Below, one piece after another: positions 11,480 through 23,769 of a stretch of 64,000 nt of DNA. The notes beneath the pieces are model-generated. The model searched no databases and was not told the DNA's origin. It was given only the letters and a program-made list of their open reading frames with translations. The DNA comes from Emydura subglobosa. Its lineage: Eukaryota > Chordata > Testudines > Chelidae. How positions within the stretch are numbered: position 1 is the stretch's first letter; every line of letters starts with the position of its first letter. The stretch is from positions 9,200,870-9,264,869 of the forward strand of contig ML680053.1 of NCBI GenBank assembly GCA_007922225.1, given 5' to 3'. A program made the position numbers and the translations under genes.

Positions 11480-14420
11480 TGTGAAGGAGAAAAGGCATGG
11501 GGCAAAAACAGGGACGTCTAATTGTTGTCACACTCATGCTGACAAAACAACTAGTTTGTAAAAGTGGAGAGAACTGTAGTGACTCAAACCAGTCAAAACC
11601 AAGTGATTGCAAAGAATCACAAATTCATCAAAAGGGATTGCAGTTTAAAGGACATAGTCTCTTGAAAACTGATCAGTTTTATTATAGATGGGCTCAAACC
11701 ACAAACTTCAGATCCAGATTTTGAAACTCCAAAGCTTGGGGTTGTTCCAATAAATAGTTCTGGTTCAGCCCATTGCAACAATAGTATCCATTTACAACAT
11801 TTGGATCCGAATCTGATCGTGGATTCTGATTTCTCTCTCCCCCATCCAAAATTCATGGGTGTTTGTATCTGGGGTTTTGGTTCAGCCCTCTCCAGCACAT
11901 GTCATCTGAAAAGCATTGAGGACCAGCCACTCAAATTGAAGTCAATGGGAGTTGTGAGTGGCTCTGTATATCTCAAGATCAGACCACTGGTCTTTAATCA
12001 TAGTAAATTCTGCCCTGAATTAATTCACCGTCTACAAAAGAACAGGCTGTAAAGGAGAAACTGAAGGGATCCACAGTTTCTCTTCCGGCAGACATGCAAG
12101 TTCAACTATGTGCCAATGAAAAACACCTTTATTTTTGGCAACTGTTTCAAATTCCATAATAACAGTTTTACTTTCCCTCATAATTTTGAAATTTGTGAGG
12201 TACAATTCAAAGACTTGTTCAAGTAATCTATGGGACATTACTTTCATTTTAGTTTGTACACCATATTCAATCATTAATCTTGGTGTGTATAGCTTCGTTT
12301 TATATAATGTAGTAATTGAATTCTGCTGCTGTAAAATATTTCTTAGCAAATTCAGATGCATATCGTGCCATAACTCTGCATATGAAGATTTAATACTTAG
12401 CTGAATGGCATTTTGTGTGAAAAGAGGTGTTATTTTTATAGACAGCTGTAAGGGTTCATTACATTATGTTAAATGGTAGCAGGATATAGCCATTAAGAGC
12501 CAATTTCTTCTAATTTCATTTAAGCAAATAATCCAATTTCTTTGGGATGTTTGCATGAATAGATGAACAAGGATTTGTTCCTAAATATACAATTAAATAA
12601 CTTTAGGGGCTGATAATATAATTTGTTTTGTTAATAACATGGAAGATGTTTTAGAATATGATTTCTAAAAGATCTGAAGCCAAAAGTTTTAACTACTTAA
12701 AAAAACCTATGAAAATAGTTATTTTACTTGTGTCACAAAAGTTTCATGCCACTTTTACATTTCAAGCATATTTAAACTTTAGTAACTGAAAACAAAAGAA
12801 AAAAAAATACACATGTAGAATAAATGATCCACGCATGTCTTTCAGAGTATGCAAACATTCAACTTGAAATTAATATGAATGTCATGCACAGGTAATACAG
12901 ACAGCATGCAAATTCAAAACAATGCAAACATGAAACAAAGCCAGAGACTAAAAATATGGACATGACGGATTAAAGTAATTTGTGGGTGAAAACAGGGTCA
13001 ACATGCAAATTACATCACTTAAATGGCCTGCAGGGTAGAATGGAAATTAAAATGTGTTTTCTGTGATCACTTCTTTTATCTTTCCAAAGCAAGGAATGTA
13101 ATATGTTAACATTTCCTGGGTTATGAAAATGTTGTTTGTCATGATTAATCTGAGTTTGACATAATAATATATAAACATCACACTTTTAAAGGAAAAAAAT
13201 TATCTACGCAATAATACCTCATAAACAAAGTGGTCTAACATTAGTCATTTCATTTTCAAATGCCTTTTCAGTTTGGAATTAAAGAGAAGATTATCAAATT
13301 GGTAAATAAATATGCTGTGGCTCTTAGAGACATTAAGACAAATCACCATTCTAGTTCACATTTATAAATGATAACCTCTTTTTGAAAATTATTCCCCCCA
13401 AGCAAAAACTGCAACAAGTACATTTCAACCAGAAAAGTGTTGTCATTTTTACTTCTTATGCAATATAACATAGGAAAGCTAGAAGATCATGCTTCGTAGC
13501 ATATTAGATGATTAGAAAAGACTGCTTTCTCATAGAGAAAGTAAGTATGGTGTTCACAAATTTCCTGGCTTAAAATTCTTACTATGATATTAATTAGGCA
13601 CAAAGCTTGCTTTCTGGCTTCAAGAAAAGACATGAGTATAAAAAATGTGCTATCCACTCTTGCTTAGCCAAACAGCCATTATATGCTCAGTTGCTTAGTA
13701 TCTATTTTGGATTTAATAGCTTCCATGTTGTGACAGATGTTCAAATAACTGTACCAGGATAATACTATAGGCTATTTGGCCTTAAAGAATTTCCCTGATT
13801 TTTCATGTCAATAACATTTCTATGATCAATGTGTTTTTCTCTATAAGGAGCAATAATGCATATATTATTTACAAATTATCTTAATACATTCATGTAAAGC
13901 TAAACAAAACAACTAATTTTTAACTTAGTAGATGGTGATAAACATTGCAAAACCCAGCCTGACATTACTCTGACAGCTACGTATCAAGAGAGGTCATTCT
14001 GTTTTAGAAAAATCCTTCCCAATAAGCAACTGAATCACTCTTGAACTCAAGTTTCTTTGCTAATAAGTTTGAGTCCATATTCTCTGTAATGTAGCTATAC
14101 TGTACTGGTATGAGAGACACAGTCTTGATGTAGTCTGTGTTCTGTATCTTTTCCAGGCTAGCTTAGTAGATGGGAAAGGCTTTCTTTTAAAGATGTTGAA
14201 GAAACGCCATTGTGGCTTCCAGGCACATTCAAAATGCTTTCTTCATATTAGTATCAGGTGTGGCTTTTAGAACTGGAACACATACTCAATATCACCTTTT
14301 CCCTACGTATTATAACAACACTTTGCCTTTCACCTGACAGTCAAATTGCTTTGCAAACATTGTCTCAGAAAATCCCTGAGAGAGGTGAGCATTACTATAC
14401 TCATTTTACAGGGTCCTATG
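11480..14420. other. DLG2 intron upstream of the alternative exons, no gene
   Basis: AT-rich, largely repeat-free sequence. From about 12400 to 13950 there is no recognisable transposon, which is unusual for this window and may mean constrained or simply old unique intron. Confidence 0.45.
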
Positions 14421-14424
14421 GCTA

Positions 14425-14545
14425 GAACAGTAGTCCAGACTCTGTGATCCTGTGTGAGCCTGTGCAAGCCACTTAGCCACTCTGTGCCTCAGTTCCCCAT
14501 CTGTAAAATGGGGATAATAGCACCGCCCTACCACACAGGAGAAAT
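14425..14545 (+). repeat. MIR/CORE-SINE-like fragment
   Basis: GCCACTTAGCCACTCTGTG, CTCAGTTCCCCATCTGTA and AAATGGGGATAATAGCACC follow one another exactly as in MIR-class tRNA-derived SINEs. Confidence 0.7.
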
Positions 14546-14624
14546 ACAGTCAAGATTCTGAGGTGCTTAGATACCATGGTGAAGGGGTCCATATAGGTAC
14601 GAAGCGTGGTATGGCTCTGCTTTC

Positions 14625-14752
14625 TTTCCCAGACCTAGGGAAGAGCTCTGTGTAACTTGAAAGCTTGTCCCTTCCACCAATAGAAGTTTGTCCCGTTAAA
14701 ATATTTTACCTCACCTTCCTCATCTTGGGACCAACATGGCTACAACACTGCA
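14625..14752 (+). repeat. Single arm of an inverted-repeat DNA element
   Basis: GAAGAGCTCTGTGTAACTTG, AAAGCTTGTCCC, ACCAATAGAAGT, TATTTTACCTCACC and GACCAACATGGCTACAACAC match the arms of the inverted-repeat element at 33604-33975. Only one arm is present here. Confidence 0.65.
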
Positions 14753-14755
14753 TAT

Positions 14756-15004
14756 AGATTTTTAAAGGTATTTAGGCATTGCGATAGTCTTTGTTGCAAT
14801 GCCTAACTGATTTAAGACCTTACGTCTCACTTTCAAAAGAGATTTAGGTACTTAGGAGCCTAAATCCCCTAACTCCCCCATTGGTAGTCAATGGACTTTA
14901 GGCTCCTAAATGCCACATTCCTTTTGAAAATAAGACATAGGCTCCCAAATCAGTTAGGTGTTGCAACGCTGAGTGCAGCAGTAACTAAATACTTTTAAAA
15001 ATCT
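14756..15004. mobile_element. MITE with about 20-bp terminal inverted repeats
   Basis: The left end AGATTTTTAAAGGTATTTAG and the inverse of the right end AGATTTTTAAAAGTATTTAG differ at one base. The interior carries a second nested hairpin, TTAGGAGCCTAAAT against CTTTAGGCTCCTAAAT. Non-autonomous DNA transposon of unresolved superfamily. Confidence 0.7.
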
Positions 15005-15149
15005 GGTGCTATGTGACTTTTCTTAGTCAAATAAATGCCAGAGTTGAGCCCAGAACTAGGCATCTTGACAAACCTATTTCTTGCTCTAACCACTAACCTA
15101 GACAACTCTTATGCTCATGTGCATTCTCTATAAGTATGTCTTCACTTAT

Positions 15150-16112
15150 GGCGGCAAATTTGCTTCCGTCAGACCGATCTATTCGGATCGAATGAGACAT
15201 TCAACCCTATTGTGCAGGCAGTGTCTTGGAAACCTTGAAGGATGGAGCCGAAATACTCTGGCTTCTCTACAAGCAAGGCAATGTCATTGGCATAGTCTTG
15301 GTCAGTGAACACTTCTTGATCAACCTTGATTCCAATGTGTGGAATGGCAAGTTCTAATATCCAGTCAATGGCTTAACAGAATAGTGCAGGGGTGGAAATA
15401 TGCCTGAGGCTGTGTGTGAAAGCTGTTAACCAATGTGCATTCTCGCACTGGGACTGGCATGAAGATTACACATCAGATTTAGCAGAACATCTGGAACAGC
15501 AGCTCTTTTCCCGGTAAGCCAAAGTGCTGACTGTCAAATGAATCAAAAGTTGCTTTGATGTTGAAATATGCCTGATGTTGAAATATGAAGTGGACAATTA
15601 AATTCTCAGTACAGCTCAGCCGGAGGCCAAAGGGTTAGGACAGTGTCCATTGTCGACCGCCCAACAGTGAACTTGATTGCTGTGGGTGCCTGGTCTGTTA
15701 ATGAGTGGCTGCATTCTACCAAGCAGGATGTGAATGAAGAACTTTCTAGGGCCTGATTGCAATGAGACCAGCTTGCAGTTGCCACACTCAGTGGGAGATC
15801 CTTTACACTTGTATATCTTTCCATTCTGCCTGATGCCCACATGCCTACGAACAGTGGATGCAGGCTAGTGCTCATTGGTTCCAAGGCACATTTGAGCAGT
15901 TCAGGTGGAATACCATCTGGTCCAGCAGCATGTCCATTTTGTAGCTTCTGAATGCCCTTTCATACTCTCTTGCGTGGCAGAGGATCAGTGTTCATTCCGG
16001 TGTCTGCAGGTCTATCGTTTGCCAGATCACGTAGTTCTGGACAGTCAGCAGCAGGTTTGTGGTTCAGCATGCTTTCACTATGTGCTTTCCATCTCTCCAG
16101 AACCTCATCATA
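15150..16112 (-). mobile_element. Decayed non-LTR retrotransposon reverse transcriptase (not CR1)
   Basis: Read on the minus strand with several frameshifts, the region gives VLERWKAHSESMLNHKP, HAAGPDGIPPELLKCA, FTVGRSTMDTVLTL and FTDQDYANDIALL in the correct order for a LINE reverse transcriptase; the last is a mutated YADD catalytic box (YAND). The wording is different from CR1 and resembles RTE-type or related clades; the clade is not settled. The domain N-terminal part is missing, and the CR1 at 16119 abuts it directly, so the CR1 may have landed in it or at its edge. Confidence 0.75.
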
Positions 16113-16118
16113 AAAAAA

Positions 16119-19100
16119 CTAAGAATGGCCACACGGGGTCAGACCAATGGTCCCTCTAGCCCAGTATCTGGTCTTCCAACAGTGGCCAGTGCCATGTTCG
16201 TCAGAAAGAATGAACAAAACAGGCAATCACCAAGTGATCCATCCCCTGTTGTCCACTCCCGGCTTCTGGCGGTCAGAGGCTAGGGACACTGTTGCATCCT
16301 GGACCATCCCGGATAATAGCAATTGAGGGACCTGTCCTCTATGAATGTATCTAGTTCTTTTTTGAACCCTGTTAGTGTTTTGGCCTTCTCAATATCCCCT
16401 GGCAATGAGTTCCACAGGTTGACTGTGAATTGTATGAAGAAGTACTTCCTTTTGTTTGTTTTAAATCTGCTGCCTCTTAATTTAACTGGGTGACACATAG
16501 TTCTTGTGTCATGTGAAGGAGTAAATAACATTTCCTTATTCACTTTCTCCCCACCAGTCAAGATTTTGTAGGCCTCTATTATATTTCCTCTTCATCATTT
16601 CTTTTCCAAGCTGAAGAGTCCCAGTCTTTTTAATCTCTCCTCATATGGAAGCTGTTCCATAACCCTAATAATTTTTGTTGCCCTACTCTGTACCTTTTCC
16701 AGTTTTAATATATCATTTTTTAGATGAGGTGATCATGCAGTATTCAAGTTGTGGGCATATCATGGATTTATACACAGGCATTATGATATTTTCTGTCTTA
16801 TTATTTATCCCTTTCCTAATGGTTCCTAGCTTTCAGTTAGCTTTTTTGATTGCTGCTGCATATTGAGTGGATGTTTTCAGAGAATTATCCACAATGACTT
16901 CAAGATATCTTTCTTGAGTGGTAACAGCTAATTTACACCCCGTCATTTTGTATGGATAATTGGGATTATGTTTTCCAATGTATATTACTTTGCATTTATC
17001 AACATTGAATTTCATTTGCCATTTTGTTGCCCAGTCACCCAGTTTTGTGAGATCCCTTTGTAACTCTTCGCAGTCTGCTTTGGACTTAACTCTCTTGAAT
17101 AGTTTTGTATCACCTGCAAATTTTGCCACCTCACTGTTTACCCCTTTTTCTAGATCATTTATGAATATGTTGAACAGCACTGCTCCCAGTACAGACCCTG
17201 GGGGACACCACTATTTACCTCTCTCCATTCTGAAAACTGACTATTTATTCCTACCCTAAGTTTCCTATCTTTTAACCAGTTACTGATACATGAAAGGACC
17301 TTCAATTTTATCCCATGACTGCCTACTTTGCTTAAAAGCTTTTGGTGAGGGACCTTGTCAAAGGCTTTCTGAAAGTCTAAGTACACTATAACCAGTGGAT
17401 CCGCTTTATCCACATGTTTGTTAGCCCCCTCAAAGAATTCTAATTGTTGAGGCATGGCCTTTACAAAAGCCATGTTGACTCATCCACAACAAATCATGTT
17501 CATCTATGTGTCTGATAATTCCATTCTTCACAATAGTTTCAACCAATTTGCCTGGTATTGAAGTTAGGTTTACTGGCCTATAATTGCTGGGATCACCTCT
17601 GGAGCCTTTTTTAAAAATGTGTGTCACTTTAGCTATCCTCCAGTCATCTGGTACAAGAGCTGATTTAAATGATTGGTTACATATCACAGTTAGTAGTTCT
17701 GCAATTTCATATCTTAATTCCTTCAGAACTCTTGGGTGAATACCATCTGGTCCTGGTGACTTATTACTGTTCAATTTGTTCCAAAACCTCCTCTAATGAC
17801 ATCTCAATCTGGGACAGTTCCTCAGATTTGTCACCTAAAAAGAATGGCTCATGTGTGGGAATCTCCCTCATAGTTTCTGCAGTGAAGACCGATGCAAAGA
17901 ATTCATTTAATTTCTTTGCAATGGCCTTATCTTCCCTGAGTCCTCCTTTAGCACCTTGATCATCCATTGGCCCCACTAATTATTTAGCAGTCTTCCTGCT
18001 TCTGATGTACTTAATAATTTTTTTTGCTGTTAGTTTTAGAGTTTTTGGCTAGTTGCTCTTCAAATTCTTGTTTGGCTTGCCTAATTATACGTTTACACTT
18101 GAATTGCCAGTTTATGCTCCTTTCTATTTTCCTCAGTAGGATTTAACTTCCAATTTTTAATGGATGCCTTTTTGCCTGTAACCACTTCTCTTACTTTGTT
18201 GTTTAACAATGGTGGTGTGTTTTGGTCCTCTTACTATGTTTTTAAATTTGGGGTATACATTTAATTTGAGCCTCTTTTATGGTGTTTTTAAAAAATTTCC
18301 ATGCAGTTTGCAAGCATTTCACTTTTGAGACTGTACCTTTTCATTTCTGTTTAACTAGCTTCCTCCTTTTTGTATAGTTCCCCTTTCTGATGTTAAATGT
18401 TACTGTGATGGGATTCTTTGGTGTCCCCCTCTCCCAAGGATGTTAAATTTCATTATATTATGGTCACTGTGACCAAGTGGTTCAGCTATATTCACCTGTT
18501 GGACCAAATCCTGTGCGCCACTTAGGATTTAGGGTGCCAAGACTAGCTTCTCCAAAAAGCAGTCATTTATGGTGTCAAGAATCATTATTTCTGCATCCTG
18601 TCCTGGGATGACATGTACCCATGGATAGTTGAAATCCCCCATTATTATTGAATTTTCTATTTTATAGCCTCTCTAATCTCCCTGAGCATTTCACAGGTCT
18701 ATCACTGTCTGGTCAGATGGTTGGTAGTACATCCTTACAGCCATATTCTTATTATTCAAGCATCCATAGAGATTCTATGGTACTGTTTGATTCATTTAAG
18801 ATTTTTACTACATTTGACTCTGTTTTCTTTCACATATATTGCCACTTCCTCACCAACACAACCTATTCTGTCATTCCTATACATTTTGTGCCCTGATATT
18901 ACCATGTCCCACTGATCAGCATCATTCCAGTAAGTTTCTGTGGTATCTATTATATCAATATCCTCATTTAATACCAGGCACTCAAATTCACCCATCTTAG
19001 TACTTAGACTTCTAGCATTTGTATATAAGCACTTATAAAATTTGTCACTTTTTAGCTGTCTGCCATTATGTGATGTAACTGAATGGGACTCTTTTTCATT

Positions 19101-20925
19101 TGAGTTTCTCATCAGATCCTACCTGTACTTTATCATCTTCCATTCTCTCCAGCTGACTAGGATATAGAGAATCCCCATTAATAGAGCCTCCCCAACGGCA
19201 CATGTCTGTCTGAACTGTATGCTCCCTGGCACTTATTGGCTTTCCCTCAGGCCTTAGTTTAAAAACTCCCCTATGACCTTTTTAATTTTACCTGCCAGCA
19301 GTCTGGTTCTCTTTTGGTTTAGGTGGAATCTATCCTTCCCATATATGCTCCTCCTTTCCCAAAAGGTTCCCCAATTCCTAATAAATCTAAATCCTTCCTC
19401 CTTACACCACTGTCTCATCCATGCATTGAGACGCTGCTGTTCTGCCTGTCTAACTGGCCCTGTGCTTGGAACTGGAAGCATTTCAGAGAATGCTACCATG
19501 GAGGTCCTGGATTTCAATCTCTTACCTAACAGCCTAAATTTGGCCTCCAGGACCTCTCTTACCTTTTCCTACTGGTACTTACATGTACCACAACTACCCA
19601 GTGGTGTACCAAGAGGGAGGAAGGGAGGGCCTTGCCCCCAGGCAATGGCCGGGGGGGCGCCGGCTGCGACTTCCTCCTCAGAGCCTCTCCCCCGCTGTTG
19701 CAAGGTCCTATGTCCACTGGGCTTGGCGGCTGAGGGCTCCTGCTGCAGGGAGTGCAAACATCCTCATGGCCCTCCACTCCCCCTGTACTGGGCAAAACAA
19801 CCGGTGCGCCATTTAGGTAGGGTCAGGGGTGCTTGTGCCTCATCCTGATTTTCGTAACAACAGCTGGGAGCTACGCTGGGAGCCCCGCCGCTTCCTTCAC
19901 CAGCCAGGACTGGAAGCAATTACATTGCTTGCTCCTCTTCCCCCCCCACTGGCCTTGTCTTGGCTCGGCCAACAGGAACGCAGAGGTGTGGGAGAGTCTA
20001 TAGCAGGGCTGGGAGCTTCTGCAGCCCTTCTTCAATCTTGAGACAAACAGGCTCCGTTGGGAGGAAGCAAGGCAAGCTCTCAGCAGGCTGAGATGCCAGG
20101 GAGCTGTGGGGACCAGGCAGCCATACCAAGGCAGGGCTCCAGGGAAGAACCCATTATGCCTGCCCCCTCTTCGTCAGGTGGCCCTAAGGCATCTGCCCGT
20201 CACTCCTGCTCCCAGCTGCACCCACTGCACCCACAGCAGGGGGAAAGTGGGGAAGAGCGGGAAACAGGCCTGCAGACACCCCTCCTCTAAGGGGGCATTG
20301 CTGCTGCTGCCGCCAATGAGGGGGGTTACAAATGCAAGCATTGGCCCCTAGGTGCCACAGACCAAGAGTATGCCACTGCAACCACCCTCGCACTGCACAT
20401 GAGCCTGTCTTAGATGTCTCCAGAGATCTGCCAAATTTGCACCTGGTAGGCAATTCACTTTGTGGTTCTCCTGGTGGTCACAAAACCCGCTACCTATATT
20501 TCTAATGATCGAATCCCCCATTACCATTACCTGTCTCTTCCTAATGACTGGGGTTCCCTTCCCCGGAGAGGTATCCTCAGTGTGAGAGGATATCGTGACA
20601 TTATCTGAAGGGAGGATCCCAACTATGGGATCATTTCCCTCCGCTCCACTTTGATGTTCTCCTTCCTGAGACTTTCATCCTCCTCAACAGAACAAAGGCT
20701 GTCAGTTGGGAGGTGGGGCAACTCTACTGTGTCCCAGAAAGTCACATCTATGTACCTCTCTGTCTCCCTTAGCACGTCCAGTTCAGCCACTCTGGTCTCC
20801 AGAGCCCATACTTGGTCTCTGAGGGCCATGAGCTCCTTGCACGGAATGCACACATATGCCACCCGCCCATACATGCTGCATTTCGTGCAACAAACTGGAT
20901 AGCCCCCACTCAGTTATTCTTATGT
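16119..20925 (-). mobile_element. Near full-length CR1 LINE, interrupted by a hAT insertion
   Basis: Minus-strand element of about 4 kb without its insertion. From its 5' side: an ORF1-like piece with a Cys pair and heptad-like stretch (20623-20874), a further ORF1 piece at 19254-19517, an endonuclease start with TNARSL and TETYW (18792-19112), then reverse transcriptase with SPGPDGIHPRVLKEL, FQKAFDKVPH, SGVPQG and FINDLE (16833-17990), and the CR1 C-terminal domain (16280-16561). The 3' end is the CATTCTTA-type terminus at 16119-16130. The catalytic FADD box reads FAGD and many frameshifts and stops are present, so it is dead. Its sequence family differs from the ATTCTATGA-ended CR1s at 1054, 26398 and 36863. 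Confidence 0.93.
19599..20378. mobile_element. Non-autonomous hAT transposon inside CR1
   Basis: The insert begins CAGTGGTGTACC and ends GTATGCCACTG, giving hAT-like terminal inverted repeats CAGTGG(T/C)(G/A)TAC. It is flanked by CAACTACC (19591-19598) and CAACCACC (20379-20386), an 8-bp target duplication with one mismatch, and it splits CR1 ORF1 sequence cleanly. The 780-bp interior is GC-rich and encodes no transposase; the 191-residue open frame that crosses it is accidental. Confidence 0.85.
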
Positions 20926-21544
20926 TCTGATTTAACAGGCATGCAAGTCTGTGGGGTGAATGTTGGTATAATTATAGTTTAATACACATAGAAAAACACC
21001 CTTTACACATTAATTAAAACTAGAGGGACTTTTTTTTGAGTTATGAAGAAAACTTCCAAGTTTTCCATTAAAAAAACACACCCAAAGGACAGAATTTAAA
21101 AATATGGATCTGTTGATAAGTAGGAAGGACCATCTGGTTTTGTGATGGGAATGTCAGAAGGCTGTTTTATAGCCACTCTCAGAATCAAATCCTGAGCCTA
21201 AAATGGTTTGACGTGTGAAATGCCATAATGTCACAGAGGTCTGGCCTTTCTCCAGTCACTCATTAAATTCAAAAACAGCATTGCATGCTCTTCAGCCATG
21301 TCGCCAGGATGGGCAAATGCACCACACTACACTGTGCTCTCGAACTCTCGATTGATGTGCAAAGAGATGCATGCCTTGATCCTAAATGGCACCACCTTCA
21401 GGGCTGCTCCAGAGATTTCTGGATTCAAGGAATTGAGCCAGATCTGGGAATTCCATTCTCCAATTCCTGGTGTGATGCTAACAGCAGTGGTCAATCCGGC
21501 TGGCGCAACAGTGCCCACTAGACTGTGTGTGTTTGATGATGATA

Positions 21545-22340
21545 AAGGAACAGGCTGATTAAATTTGCAGATATCACTCACTTGGGAGGTGTTACAAGTT
21601 ATGGGACGGACAGAGAAATAAGACAAAAGGAATTATAGTGAGCAGTATGGTTGGGAGATAACAAAATGGGAGATTTGACTTGGAAAAATGCAAATGCATA
21701 AATTTAGGGAGAAATCATCCAAACCAGAAATAAACAAGCAGAGAGAAAAACCTTGAACTGCACATTAGATGTGAGTTTGTGATGTTCTACATAGCAAAAC
21801 AGGACCAGTGCTATTTTGGATCACATACGCAAAGGAATCCCACATCATCGGGTATGGATGTGACATTCCCCATCTGAACAGATCTTGGGCAACTGGTCTG
21901 GGCACCACATTACTAAAAAGATATTGAGAAATTGCAGGCAATTAAGTGAAAAACAACAAAAATTATTAGGGGGAATGGAGATGCTGATTTATGAGAGAAG
22001 ATTTAAAATCTAAATTCCCTGCAAATACTCAGGCACTTAATTTTACTTAGGTGAGCATCCCATTAATTTCAATAGGACTCTCATCTATTAAGTTATTCAT
22101 GCTGTGTAAGTGTTTGCAGCACCAGGACCTACATATTCATAAGTTGGCTGACTGGCAACCAACGTAGGACATCATCTTACAAATATCTGAAGGATATGAA
22201 CAACACAGGAAAGGAAAGGATTTATTCAGTATGGTAACGGCAACAAAGAGTAATGGGATGAAACAAAGAAAGTTTCTTGATAGTGAAATCAATTAGAATG
22301 TGGAATAGTCTCCCTCAAGGGAAGTGAAGAAATCTAGAAT
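21545..22340 (+). repeat. Old CR1/L3-type LINE fragment
   Basis: GATTAAATTTGCAGATATCA, GGAAAAATGCAAATGCATAA, ATTAGGGGGAATGGAGATGC and AATGTGGAATAGTCTCCCTC match the order of CR1/L3 pol 3' sequence on the plus strand. About 22030-22130 looks like an unrelated inserted or replaced stretch with an AGTCAATGG-type motif family (CATTAATTTCAATAGGA). Too decayed to translate. Confidence 0.65.
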
Positions 22341-22344
22341 CAGT

Positions 22345-23635
22345 TTGCACATTTAAAATAAATCTACTAATAATAAGTATTGTGGGGAATAACACTGCAC
22401 TTGCAGGGGAGCGGTGGAGAGGAAAGAACCAGATGATCTACTAGAAATTGGAGCAGAAAAAGCCCTAAGATTCTGTAGTTAACTCTCCACACACCCACCA
22501 TGAAATTGGGCTCTATTCCAGCTCAAGTGCCGAATTAAGACGATCTGAGTCACTGCACTAAGTAGTATGGTCCCTGTGTAATTCTCTCTTTTACGGTGCT
22601 GTCTAGTGCTACATAATTTAATTGGCATTATTAAAAATTAGATCTTTGTTTTGGCAATATTGTGCCAGGCAGACTGGATAATTCATTTGAAGGGAAATAA
22701 GTAGATGGCTTTTCAGTGGTATTCTTTGTGAGGGTGCACCATGGAGATGCCGCCCTGTAATTCCATAATTATGAGCAATGACTCTGGTTTGGCATGAAGC
22801 ACCAACAGTTAAATTTGTGTGCATATAATGAGAAAGCATTGCCATGCTGATCACTTGTGTGTGTTCATGGCACTTACTATATCTTGCAGTATCTATTAGA
22901 AAACGTCTTTTCAGTTTAAATTTGGTTTGGTTTTGCTCAAATGTTTTCCTAGCTCTTTTTCGTAATTCCTGATGATCATAAAAGCTTTGATTTGCAATTG
23001 AATATTGGTTGTTCCTTAGACTTGCAAATGAAGTTTGTGGAATTGATTTCCATTACTCAATGTTTTCAGTTAATCTGATCCTCTGGACAGGATGTTATTA
23101 GTCATGTGTGCTTGTACACAGAACCTGTTTCGCCCCCGCCTTGCACATTGAGTTAATCATTTACTACCACTACACTTGGGCACTCAGCTGACACAAACGT
23201 AAACAACTACACAAAGTGATACACAATGATTTACATAAGGAGCCTTATTATGCTGCCATTTTGGAGTGCTAGGTAAAGGGAGAGTTTAGGAGTATAAACA
23301 CCAGGTTAAGAATACCTTACTACACATTCAAAGACTGTCAATGAACTCAACCTTTGATCTTTGAATATAATTCCATTTAAGTAGGAGCTAAATTTAAAGT
23401 TGCATGATTAAGCAATCAGTTTAGGAAGAAATTAAATTTTAATGCACACAGGGCTAGATTAACAGGCATGGTAGGCACATGCCAAATGCCTGGCTCCTGG
23501 AGTCAGGGAATCAGGTCAGACTCATCTCTCAGCTTTCATTTAAAATATTTCTATTTTTAGATTTCATGGTTGTGATGAAATGGCTTAAGGGTTTAAGATA
23601 ATTTTAACTGTTAGAGATCAGGATGAGACCTATGT
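22345..23635. other. DLG2 intron, no gene
   Basis: Unique-looking sequence with no domain-bearing frame and no clear repeat. Confidence 0.45.
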
Positions 23636-23639
23636 GAAG

Positions 23640-23765
23640 GGCAAATTATCCCACCTCTGCCTAGTGTGGGGTTCCTTTCACCTTCCTCTGAAGCATCTGG
23701 TACTGGCCACTGTCAGAGACAGGCTAATGCACTAGATGGACCTTGGATTTGATCCAGTGTGGCAA
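23640..23765 (+). repeat. CR1 3'-terminal fragment
   Basis: CTCTGAAGCATCTGGTACTG, GCCACTGTCAGAGACAGG, CACTAGATGGACCTTGG and CCAGTGTGGCAA follow the plus-strand order of a CR1 3' end; the same sequence in reverse begins the large CR1 at 16119. Confidence 0.8.
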
Positions 23766-23769
23766 CTGA

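Noticed and set aside
19273..19848. 191-residue plus-strand open frame
   Set aside because: It runs antisense through CR1 ORF1 and into the GC-rich hAT insert; no domain, accidental.
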